Shown here piece after piece: positions 51,601 to 63,600 of a stretch of 64,000 nucleotides of DNA. The position numbers and the translations under genes were made by a program. The DNA lies in assembly GCF_051020765.1 (NCBI RefSeq), contig NC_134935.1, positions 17,857,579-17,921,578 on the forward strand. The letters run 5' to 3'. A model generated the notes under the pieces. It saw nothing but the letters and a program-made list of their open reading frames with translations, was not told where the DNA came from and made no database searches. Source of the DNA: Lasioglossum baleicum (lineage: Eukaryota > Arthropoda > Insecta > Hymenoptera > Halictidae). Within the stretch, counting starts at the first letter, position 1, and each line of letters begins with the position of its first letter.

Positions 51601-54600
51601 AGTTTCCACAGTTTCAAATCATCTGTTCGCATCTCACAGTCAAGAAAATTGGAAGTAATCAAAGACAAATATAGATTTGCTGTATTAGCATCATCTGTTT
51701 CATCGGCTAGAAAGGTGCTGAGAGTTAAACAAAGTTACAGCTTTGTTGCGAAGTGTGCTTACGATAAATATTGGAATTGGCAAGGAAAACGACGCGTCAT
51801 TTTGCAGTAATGATTAACACGGATTAGGAACTGTCGCGTGGTCGACGGTTTTCTTTAAAACCCCGGATGCGGTTGACTCAGCTAAAACAAAATTGCACGA
51901 CCACGAGGAGTCAATATTTGTTGGCATTTCTCACCCTCGAGGTCTTTCGGTTTTGCTGGGTGAATAGCAGAAGATTGAAGGCTCGTTCTTTGGATTGAAA
52001 GTTCGCCAGCGTCGATGATTTTGTGAATCTGTATCTTCAATATGTCCTCGTTCATTTCCAAATGGTTTAACGCCAGAACAACATTTGAAGTTGCAAGTTT
52101 GTACTACCTTTCAAACACGATAAAACTCGTTTTACAAAACACGGAGTGTCCGAAAAATATTGTATCCCCTTCAGTGAGTGATTTGTCACTTGAAATAATT
52201 TTTCCTTTACGAAAATGTTCTCCGCAGCATGGTTAAGGAGTTATTGACGAAAAACGGGGATCAATCAGAGCGCGGCTAGAGTTTTCCGTTAATAAGTCGA
52301 AGAACATTTTCGCAAAGGGAAAAGTTACTTCCAATTAAAATAGAAATCGCCCCTTTCGAGGAATTACATTTTTGAGACACCCTGTATAGTAAGGAGAGAT
52401 GGAAAATATGGTTGATGAAAATAATCAATGTTCATTCAAAAGAGAAGCTTCGAGTCACCCCTCGACTGCTAAGGGTTAACAATTTTTCGAGAATCGGAAA
52501 TTTTAAATGTTTCTCGATCATTGCTCCCTATTTAGTTGCGAACGCGGGTTAAAAAGAGCGAAAGAGAGGCGAGTGCGCTGGGCGGCAGTAAAAAGCGTTT
52601 GAAAACCCGGGAAAAAGTGAGCACGCGGTTCTAGACGTGTCGAGAGCACTCCTCGTTGATATATAATAATCGCTTCCGCGCTGTTCCAGGCTTTTAGGCG
52701 TATTTTCTTATCCATTTCATTGCTGTCCCTGTTATCTCTACGGTGAAAAAAAAGAGAAATAGAGACACAAAACACAGTCGTTGACATGCACTCGAGGGAA
52801 CGTTGACACTGTCGCCTCTTTCCCTCGAGAGGGCCATCGTGATCGAGGAAAGGTTGCGTTTCTCTGATCCATGAAGTATCGGTTCCCATCTCTTTCGAGT
52901 TTTCTCCCCTCTGCGGTATCGAAACAGCTCCAGGGGGAGTATTTTTAGCGCAAAATATTTTAATATTCACCCACAAAGAGACAATTCGAATACAGAAAAT
53001 CCTTTTACAGTCTCTATCCTCTATTTTTGGTGCGTCTGACGGAACCATTTCACGACAGTCCTCTTTCTCGTTCAGCGAATAGAATCATCCGTTCAAGCTG
53101 AAACCGGTCAGGTTATAAATATTGATTTTTTAATCAGCAGAGGAGGATTCGAAGACGACAGCCAAGGACTTGGAGTCGCACGAAGAGGCGACATTACCCA
53201 AGGAACCATCCTCCTCGAAGGATCTAGTCAAATCCTCCAGCAAGACCAGTTTACCACCGACAAGGATCCCCACGAAGTTGACACCGCTGAAGAAACCAGA
53301 CAAATTGGATGGAACAAGAAGAAAGGAAAGTCCGAGCCAGGAGATACCGACCAAGTATCAAAATGAAAAGCCGGAAACCCCGCTGGCGACAGACAGAGCT
53401 GCCAGGGACTACACCAACCTGAAGTTCCAAGATCCTAAGTTCTACGAGTGCCCGAAACTTCTGGAAAACGTTGTATCCCCGTCGACGTCGATGGCGACAT
53501 CGACCATGGTTGTTCCCGCGAAAGAGCTCGACTTGAAGGAAGTATTGAAGAGGTCCGAGTCCCTTAGTCCCAGGAATGAAAAGTGGGGACAGCTGTCCTG
53601 CAAGTTCAGCTCCGAGGAGAGTATCATCGACATTGATAAACTCAGCGCTTCCACGTTGTTCAAGTCGGAGAAGACTGATAAATTCGACAAAGAGAAACAC
53701 CCTAGCCAGTTCGGCCAGCCGAAGGAGCTAACTTTAAGTGGCGGGGGGACTATGTTTCTGAAGAGTAACAGAAGCCGGGATAATACGCCTAGTCAAGAGG
53801 CTGCTAAGCTCGATGACTTCCGGACCATTGCGATTACCGACGAGATCGCCACCGTTGGCGGAGACAGGCTCAAGTCCATTCTCAGGGAGAAGCAGTCCGA
53901 AGATGGTAATAGCACTATTTTAACTGTTTTTCGCCTCCTAGAAGTTAGCCCCCCACTTGATGAATTAAATAATTTCAATAGTGCCAAGTTTTTCCAGCAC
54001 AACGACATTCAGGGCTCTTTACTCTTGTTCGAGGCCCTTTGCGCTTGCATAACATACATAACTGGACTTTCTGATCATCCGACAAAGACAGTATTGCATA
54101 TCTATAGGTTGTGCTAGCCTGGCAGAAGTTAGATATGTATAATTATATGCTGTTTGGATAACTGTTAATAACTTAAACGTTAATTGAATATCCAAAACTA
54201 TTATCACTTTTTTAAAGCAATATTTACACAGATTTTTTGAAAGTAATACACAATCTTAGCACAACCTAGCACAACAGAAAAAATTTTTTAAAAATGAAAA
54301 GTTGAGGGCTACTCAAAAAATCGTTTTTCTCAATTTTTCGTCTTATTTTTTGTATCATAGTTTTAATGTTCGAGCACAATGTAGCACAAACTTAGCGCAA
54401 CCCACCACAACTGTTGAAATTATTTAATTCAGCGATTGAAGGGCTAACTTTTAGGATGCCGTTTTTCCATTTATTAATTTCTAACGATGTATTTTGAACT
54501 TTGCCAGATGACAGACCAGTGGACGAAGAGCGCAAGAGCGTCCGCTTCGACATCGAGAGGGAGGTGGACATCAAGTTCACGTATTCGGAGGACGACTGGG

Positions 54601-57600
54601 ACTCGGAATCGGAAGAGCAGAACGTCCGGATATCCGCGGTGGTCATGAACAAAGTCACCGGCTCGATACTGTCCTCTCAACGATCCAGTAGTCAGAGCTT
54701 CGATGACAAAGAGGAGCCCGAGAACAAAGAAGACTCTGAGAGCAAGCTCGACGAGGACACCAGGAAGAGTTCGTCGTCGGACAAGGCGGAGTCCTCAACG
54801 AAGAATGCGAAAATCGTCGGCAGGAGGTTCGTCGTTCAGAACGTCTCCGAGAACGAGCACCGCAATCAAATGGCCAAAGAAAGTCTTTCCAGAGAGAGTA
54901 TGTCCAGAGAAAGCAGCCTGGACTATGTGCCGAGCAAGTTCGATAAGGTGAAGAACATCGATCTGGTCTCGAAGAGCGAAACCGACTGCAGCGTGGCGAG
55001 GAGCACCGACTCTGACGAGTTCAGGAAGAGCAAACTGAAGTCGGAGAAGCCGAAGAAGTCAGCGATTAAATTCTCGAAGCAGACCGACGACGACGATACG
55101 TCCGACTTGTCCAGAGTGAATCAAGAGGTGGACCTTCCGCGGCAAGACAGTGGCGAGCTGAAGAGCTTCGAAGAGACGAAGGCGCAGCTGAGGATGGATC
55201 ACCAGAATGAGATCGAATCGCTGAAGAAGGAGTACGAGGAGAAACTGGAGAAGACAAGGTGGGACCTGGAGCAGAGTTTCGTAGCGGAGAAGACGCTCTT
55301 GGAGAAGAATATGGACGACAAGCTGGAGGAGCTGAGACGCGTGATGTCTGAGAGGGTAGGTCGTTGCTAGTATTATTGGGGGCTGAAAAGAAGTCTTCTT
55401 TTCAAGAGGAACTCTTGGTACTGTGGCCGCTTAGCCAATACAGTTTTATTTCGATATAACACGGTGGCTTGGGACGACTTCTTCGTATTTATGCGTAACA
55501 TTGTTCTTGAGCGGGCCGTGAGTTTATGGGTCCCATAAAGTTGTCCGGCAGACCATAAAGTCACAGACGGAGATGTGTCGTCTCATATCGAAAGATCCTT
55601 CCAAGAGACTTCTTTACAGCTCTGAATAATACTGTTATCGATTTACGTTGTCGTTGCTACTTGATTGATTTTACAGGAGGAACGAGAGATTCAGCAACTG
55701 ATCGCTGAAATGGACGAGGCGAGGCTGGAGAACCTGAAGAAAGTGAAGGCCGAGCTGGAAGTCTGCTACGAGAAAGAGAGACAAGAGATTCTGACGAACT
55801 TGAAGATCGAATTGGACGAGAGGAAGCGGGAGCTGTTGGAATTGAGAAATCAGGAGATGGGGAAGCTGGAGGATGAGCACGAGCGTGATCTCGGCGAGGA
55901 GAAGCTCGCCAAGCTCAGCGAGATGGAACTGACGAAACAGCACAACGAAAAGATCGAAGCGCTGAAGAAGGAACTGGAGAAAGAGTTCGACGAGCTGCGT
56001 GCCGAGCTCTGGACACGACAGAGGGAGAAAATAACGAAAATTACGGAGGATCACGAGAAGTGCCTAGAGGACATTCTGCGTAATTTCCGGATCGACGTGA
56101 GTACCTGACGATGCCTATTATTCTAAGTACCTGAGAACCGTGTGCACGCGACCCTGTTGCGCAAACCTTGTCCGATTCTCCCATTGCGCCGCGCGATGCG
56201 ACTCCGGTTGAAATGCTACCTCGAACCCATCCTTCTTTAAGGAAATTAGGTTATTTATGGGCGATAGAAACGATTGCCGTTATGCAACCAGGCTAGTTGA
56301 CTCTCGGAGCTCGAGGCGTTCGTACGGCGAGACCTCGTTAGCCGACTAGTTCTTTCTGCGAACGCAATGAAATCGCTCGCGCCGAGCTCCTTCGGTGCTA
56401 ATAGATTCGTCATTCGGTCACCACGGTTTCGCCCATGATTGTGTAACCACGTCCCCGGAATGCCTTGGTTTAGCCTTAAGACAGTTTCTCCACGAATTAT
56501 GTATTCGGAAGGACTCGAGTTTAAGGGGGTATTCTGCTCTAGAGGCCTCGTCTCGAAATTTTTCCAAGGAAATCGGACGATTCAATTAAAAAATTTGGGC
56601 AACTTTTCAGCCACCCTGTATAGAAATTTTCTCAAGTGGATATACTTGAAATTGTAGGAGTTGCAGTTCCTTGAACAGAGGCGTATAAAGAAGTGCCTTA
56701 ATTGACTGACACGATTCCAGCCGTTCTAATGGTCTGAAATGAAAAAGTGAAGCATTTTAATTGGTACGAATTTTAGGTCTTTCCTTCACATCTTGCATGG
56801 TAAAAAGAATAGAAATATATCAATATTTATATCAACAAACAACATTTATATCAATATTGTTGAGATTTTTGATTCACGCGATAGCGGCAGGTTTTTCTGT
56901 CAATTCTCTCAAAGTTCTCTCTTTGAAGTTGATCGCACAACTATACATATACAAGATCGTGAGATACCCTGTCAGTCGTGTCAGAAAATAAGGAAACAAG
57001 AAATAAGAAAACTAATGTTTTCAGTATCAGTGCTATATAGTGAGAGCTATGTTCTTCGAACATCCATAACATCATTGTACTTACGAATTTAAACAAATCC
57101 TTTTAAAGATACGCGCTTGATGACACAATGCATCTAGATCAGAAGATCCCCTTAAGAAACAACGAAGTATATCGCGTGCCTGAAAACGCACCGGCAGATT
57201 CAACATATCTAGTAAATATTGAACACTATTTTACTAGAGCAGCATATTAGATGAATTTAATTATTTTTTTAATATTATCAGATTTTTATGATGGTGAGGC
57301 TTGAGGAGTTATGCTCGGTTAGGAATTTTTTTCAAGAACTTTATAGAAAATCTTTCTATATCTGAGAGACTGTATGCTCGAACAAGTTGTATTATTATGT
57401 AATTAGAAACTGCTGACAATTGTCAAAAATTTGAGCGTGAACAACAGTTCTCAATAATAAAATCGTTAGATTAATTAATAATTTTTATGATTTACTATTT
57501 GGTTAGATAATCTTTCAAAACTTCGAACCGAGCATAACCCCTTAGGAAAATAGAAATACTATCTGGCCAGTTTTATACACTATGAGTAGCTACGAAAGGC

Positions 57601-60600
57601 GTGCCAAATCTCTTAGAAACACTATATCAAGTTTTCCAAGAATCAATGTATTTATGTATATCAAGGTTCAAGTAAGCTTAACAACGTTTGTCATATCATT
57701 AACTGCATGAATAAATATGTAACTTAAATCCGGAACAACTACTTCAGGCAATTTTCGTAAAAATAGCAGAGAACGACAACACACTATTGTGAACTTCTCT
57801 AGTATTAAGTATCGAGTGAATCGAAATACATCGACTACTGATTATGGCTTAACAATTGACGCTGGCTCCGATATAAGATAATAAAAGTAATACGAAATAT
57901 GCAGTCTCTGTGTCCTCACACTAACATTCCCGCTCATAAATCTTAGGATATCTGTTGTGCCAAACGAAATAGAAAATGTTCTAAACATAATAACGAAACG
58001 AACATAGTCGACCACAGCAGTTGGACCTGTTGCCAAATCTGCTGCACATCAATACCTAGTATTTACGAACGGGTGTGTACCTATAATATACATATACGTG
58101 AAATCTATGTGACCCGATAGGCAAGCGATGAGTCTCAGCAGGATTGCGACATCCCACGTTCGAATCCTAGCAAGTAATTGCTCCTGCCTCCGTGGATCAC
58201 GATGGATGATGCTGGAGGAGGATTAACGGGCCGACCGGTGTTTGTCGTTCGGTGTTTGTCAACGTTTTCACGAATGGGAGTCCCGTTTCTGGCTCGGAGC
58301 TGAGTCTGAAGGGAGTTTGTCTGCTGCCGTTTCAGGAGACCGTAGCCCAGCAGCAAATCTACAAGCAGCGTTTAGGGGATATGTGGCCAGGCAGATCCGT
58401 GGAGATCAAGGCGAGGAAGCTGGCGGAGCAACGGTCCTACCAACAGGAGAGCGTCGACATCGAGAAGATGAGGTCCGAGAACCGTCTGATGCAGGACAAG
58501 TATACCGCGCTCAGGGAAAAGTACAAGAAGCTGAAGAACGACGTTCGTCTGGCTGTCGAAAGGAGAAGCTGGAGGAAGGCGGAGTACAACACGGCCTCCG
58601 AAACGGAAAGGTCGACGTCCACCAGGACGAGGACCGATATTACCGAGTCGTCGGAACAAAAGTGAGTCGAACTTTACGCTTGCTAATCATAGCGAATCCG
58701 CTCAGTCAGCCACTTGCTGTTCCCGGAACGACCAGATCGCAATGATCAAATCCGAGGTCGAACGGGACCTAATGCGAGGATATGCTCCTTTTCTAACTGG
58801 TTGTCGCTCACAGTTTGGGGTGGCTGAACTATTCTTGTATCTGAACAATTCCTTAATCTTGAAAATGAATGGACTCGAGGGGTTAGACTACTGTAACCAC
58901 CTGAGAAGTTATACCGGAATGTAGCGGTTTCCAACCTTTTTTCTTTTTTTTAATTTTCGTGGCGGTGGGGAAATGCTTTTACGCACACCCTCTCAACCGG
59001 ACAGAGAGGGTAGTGTGGGACTCGGCTCCCCCTAAGTTGACATTTGGGGAAAACGGGACTAACTCCCTGCCCCTATCCACTAAAACCCCACCACCAAAGG
59101 GACTTCAAACCCTTTCAACGCCTTACTCCCGGCAATAATAGATGTAGGGGCCTACTATACGCATTTCTACCTATATCTATTCCGACTAGTCGTACCAGGT
59201 CAATTCTGTCATTATAGACTTATCCAATTCCGAAGTAGCGGTTTCCAACGAACGTTTTTTAACGTTAAGAAAATTCATTAAACATCTAGAATTTCAAGAA
59301 AATGTGGTTTTGTGCAGTACCACGCGCGGAAAACATTTTTTTTTAACATGCTATATATCATTTCCCGTAGATTTTTTCACGTTGATTTCAAATCTGGTGT
59401 CAAAATTTGTCTACGACCGCAGGATTTTGCAAGAAATCGATTTTTGTGAACAAAACTAATGCAATAATTTTTTCGTTGAACAGCCTTACAGTAATCTAAC
59501 TCCCTAAGTAGTCAGATCAAGATGATGGAAACAGAAAATATAAATGATTTTATTCTGACCAAACGTTTAACGGCAAATGGTTGACACGTTGTACAGTATC
59601 GTAGAGCATTGGTAGATGTAATAGCTGTTTGTAACAAGCATGCTTCCCGTCTACACTCGAGTACACAGGGTACTTTCGTCGCTCGTAAAAGTGTCCCAGA
59701 TCTCATAAAGCGCAAAGCTTTCGGAATGGACACTCTTCGAGTTTGTACCTTGTGTATTCCCTCAAGTGTCTCGATCGTGTTAAATGTACTAACGCTAAGT
59801 TCTTGCACATACATTTATCTCTCATCACTGCCTCAGTACCTTCACAGTCAGTGTCACTTACCGTACCCCAATTAACTATACGGACTCTGTAACATACATA
59901 TGTCTAGCGTGTCCCAAAGTGCCTTCGACAAGGTGCACCACTAAATATCGAGTACGCCTAAACGAGATTCTTTGTAACCCTTGCAGCTAAATGTGAATCA
60001 GAGATTAGCACTGTCAATGAATATTCAAATGTACATATCGACTAACAAGCTTGAAACTGCGCCTGTGGTGGACCCATTTGATTAACAAATTCGCCGCTAT
60101 CTCAGTCAGTGATAACTAGACTGCGGATTTCATGCATTTACGACAAAAAATGGACAAGTACCATTTAAAGCAGTGGACACGTGAAAAATATTCAAGGACA
60201 TCAATGTATTAGTTTCACTTTAATAGGATAATTAAAAGAAGAATACCATTTTTATCTGGCTCCTGTGTTCTGCAATCAATGCGAACATTTTTTATTTTCC
60301 ATAAAGATCCGCTGTCTAGTGATAACCTAACGTGCATTTCCATAACGAGGGCAAAACTGAAGGGACTAACAGTACTGAATGGGTTGCGGATTTTATGCAT
60401 TTATAATATAAAAGTTATTCAGCGAAAAAACAGCAGGGAGATTAAGAAGATTTATGTATATCGAGATATTATTCTCAACTAATTGAAGAAAGAAAGAAAC
60501 ATGTGGTTCTCGTTACTTGCAATTAAAGCTGGCAATTTTTATTTCGCATAAAAATCCGCGGTCTATTACTTAACGATAATTAATAAATGCTAGATTGAAT

Positions 60601-63600
60601 AATGGGTCCGTTCGCGTTTCTTCAACGGGAATGTTGCTTTGTGCCATTGTTTGCCAATGAAATGTTCGTGTTTTGGTTTTATTAAGAAACACGTGTTTTA
60701 CGCGAGACACGACCGAATTGATTACTCTGCCTTAATAGTTGTTACGAATAGCCGAACGTGTTTTGTGATTAGGGACGATAGCGAGGACGTGTTTGCATCT
60801 TGACGCTGCTGAGGTAGCCGTGAAAAGTCGCTGCGACGGCGAACGTGTTAGCCACTCGCAGCCGTGATTGAGGCCTGCACTTGTACGATTATTGTCACAT
60901 CACGTCACGTCACACACACACACACACAGACCCTACGATCTCGCCGGGAGAATAAACTGTGAAGGTACTCTCTCACGTTCATGCGAATCGTCCTAATGTC
61001 TGGCTATAGGCCTTAAATCGTGCTCGCAGTACCCCGGTGAGGAACACGCGGTCTAGCTCTGCGGCGAGAAACGGAAAGCCGCAGGAGGCTCAGTCCGCGG
61101 CCGATCGGTCCGATCAGCAGGATCAGCAGGATCAGCAGGAAGCGGACGCCTCGTGCTCGCAGAAGACAGCTTCAGGTTGCCAGAAGATGGCCGCCGCGGG
61201 CAACTCGAAAACCGCCGCGAAATTCGAGTCCGACGACACGACCACCGCCAGCGAGACGAACGCGAACATGATGATGATGAAGAAGAAGAAGAACTTCAGC
61301 AAGAGAACGTCCAGCGCAGTACGGGCCAGCTCGAACACCGCTGCCAACAACAGCAACAACAATAACAACAACAACAACAACCCCGATAATCCGGTCGAGA
61401 ATATCAGGAAGCAGCTAGAGAAGCTGGAAGACCTCGGTGACCAGCTTCCTAGCACCGAAACGGCCTACACCTTGCGATATCCTTTCCAAGACAAAGGTGA
61501 ATGTTGAAGAATGCCGTCGAGCACTCCTCTTCGTCCTGTTCAGTTCTCTCCGCTAGTGTTAATACTGTGTATGACGCATGAATTACTTTTGTAGTCGTTA
61601 ACATCGTAGTACTTTAGCTTTACATACCAATCTACTATTTTACGGCTTTCAAGTGCTTGAATCTTTCAACTCGAAAGCTTTTTTTTTCGTGCTTGTCCGT
61701 TTCTTATCGATCAAGTTCTTTTCTTGTTACAGCCCAGTGAGATTGCTCGTTGATTTTTTACGTTTATCAATATGGTACTTCTTTATTCCCCCAGGCGTCT
61801 ATAGACTTTACTTTGGCTAACAGCTTACATTCCTTCGACTCGCTCGTAAGTGCACCTTTACAAATTCTTTTTCTTTTTTCACCATAGAGCACCGTGTTCG
61901 CTTCTCTCTCTCTCTCTCTTCTTCCTTTCTGTTATCTCGTTCTTTTTTCTCGCACGCCGCGCCGTTTTCGCGAGCTGTTCGAATAGGAGCTCGTCTAGAC
62001 GACATCGAAAAGGGTTCTGCTCGATTTTCTAGCACCGGCGAACGCCTCTTCGGAGCTGGAATTCTTCCGGCACCGTATCCACGTCGAGAGGGACTCCGTG
62101 AGGAGGGCACAGGAGGCGCTCCGAGACCAGGAGACCGCTTTTCAGGGACGGCAGAGGGCTTGGAAGCAAAGCAGCGCACGGGCGACCCTAGAACAATTAG
62201 TTCAGGTACATCTTCACAGAGAACATGTCGACATTTTCGGATATTCCCCTGCGAGCGAGATCCGGTGACCCCCGGTGACTTCGTTCTTCATTCGGAGGGG
62301 ATAAGGACCTAGAGTCTCTGCCCACCGACCGAAGAAAGGGGTCGCTACATACGGTAAGAGGGGGTCATCGCAGATCCCCTGCGGTCACCCAACAAATAAA
62401 ATTATAAAAAATGAACGAAACAAAAAGAAATGGGTGATCAGGTGTGGCTGCATCCGGGGCAGGGCATTGCCAAGCCCTGCCTATACAGCCAGCCCGCCGC
62501 ATTATGGGCCAAATCGACGAAATCTGTGTCAAAATCAAAGAACTTTCGATAGAAATGAGATAGAGCGATGAAATTTTTTTTAAATGGAAGCTGAAACTTT
62601 GCAGAATATGGGATAATTATGGAGATTGTGGTACGAACGTTTTTTAACCTTGAAAGAATTCGTTAAACTTGCACAATTTCAAGAAAATGTGGTTTCTCCG
62701 TTACCACGCGCGGAAAATTTTTTTTTTGACATGCTATATATCATTTCCCGTAGACATTTTGACGCTGATTTCAAGTAAACGTTCAAATACTTCATTATGA
62801 TTATTTTTAATGTGTTTTATGTATGAGAATACAATATTCCTTCAAACTAGTGGGTTACCAAATCATTTAAACGAAAAAATGATTTCATGGCGGAATATGG
62901 ATCCACATTCCATCGAAATTCTAATTTTTAGGTAGTTAATTTGTATCATTAGTTATTAGTATTATGTCCAACAAGAAGATCAATATTGATTTTAGAAAAA
63001 TAAGTTAAGAAGTATTATCGGCCAGGATTTAAATGGGTCTAGCTGTGCCTGCCACGAAATTTAAAATTGGGTCACACGATTTGACTTCTTTTGAAGTTAG
63101 GAGAGTCAGTTTGCCAGATAACGTGGGAAAGACACTGATGTAATGAAGAAGGTCGTGTGTAACAAATATATTCTAGATCCGACGAAAAATCTCGAAATTC
63201 TGAAGTCAAAATAGTTTCGAGTGCAAATGGTTAATTTACTGTTAGACAAGCCGGTGTTCGTCGACAGATGATTCGCGAATGCACGAATGATTTTCCGAGG
63301 ACAACGTATTTAACGAATTTATTGGTGAATTGCAGGAAGAACGCGAGCTTTCAGATGTGGAAGTGAGTTTGCACCGTACGAAAAGTCTCCTCGGGGAGAA
63401 GGTGATACATTTGAGACACTTAGAGCAAACGCTGGAGAGAGTTGCCAGCGCAAGACGGAACGAGAACGACGCGACTTCTACAAGAAACGACGAATTAACT
63501 TTGAGCGATATGTCTAGCGCAAGCAGCGGTTTCAGCTCCACTGATCTGGGAACGGACACGTTTATAGGTGAGCGAACGACCGCGAGAACCTAAATCATGA

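Larger units (their letters stand above)
47080..53137 (+). other. CEP164 intron 2
   Basis: About 6 kb. Holds a TTAA-flanked element, a diverged tandem repeat, CpG-rich parts at 48.4-49.5 and 49.8-50.6 kb, and a TACAGGGTGTC-ended repeat. Open frames at 48.7-50.5 and 51.4 kb have no recognisable domain. An additional small exon cannot be excluded. Confidence 0.65.
58662..61029 (+). other. CEP164 intron 6, repeat-rich
   Basis: About 2.4 kb. It holds a truncated non-LTR retrotransposon (58936-59234) inside an older repeat, two family A MITEs (60117-60318 and 60380-60565), and a CA run preceded by CACGTCACGTCAC (about 60903-60928). Confidence 0.75.
62206..63335 (+). other. CEP164 intron 8, repeat-rich
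   Basis: About 1.1 kb. Holds a GC-rich repeat (62240-62500), the second copy of the dispersed repeat (62500-62774) and a TTAA element end (63185-63234). Confidence 0.7.

Noticed and set aside
51376..51810. 144-codon frame inside the TACAGGGTGTC-bounded region as a transposase
   Set aside because: No catalytic motif of any transposase family can be seen; mentioned only as unknown.
54019..54207. Minus-strand frame in CEP164 intron 3
   Set aside because: It lies inside the inverted-repeat element and is too short, with no domain.
58112..58175. Functional tRNA gene
   Set aside because: A and B boxes are present, but the T-arm and acceptor stems do not pair.
60590..61029. Internal CEP164 promoter before exon 7
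   Set aside because: CRE-like ACGTCAC motifs and raised GC are suggestive, but there is no in-frame ATG or other promoter evidence, and exon 7 joins exon 6 cleanly.
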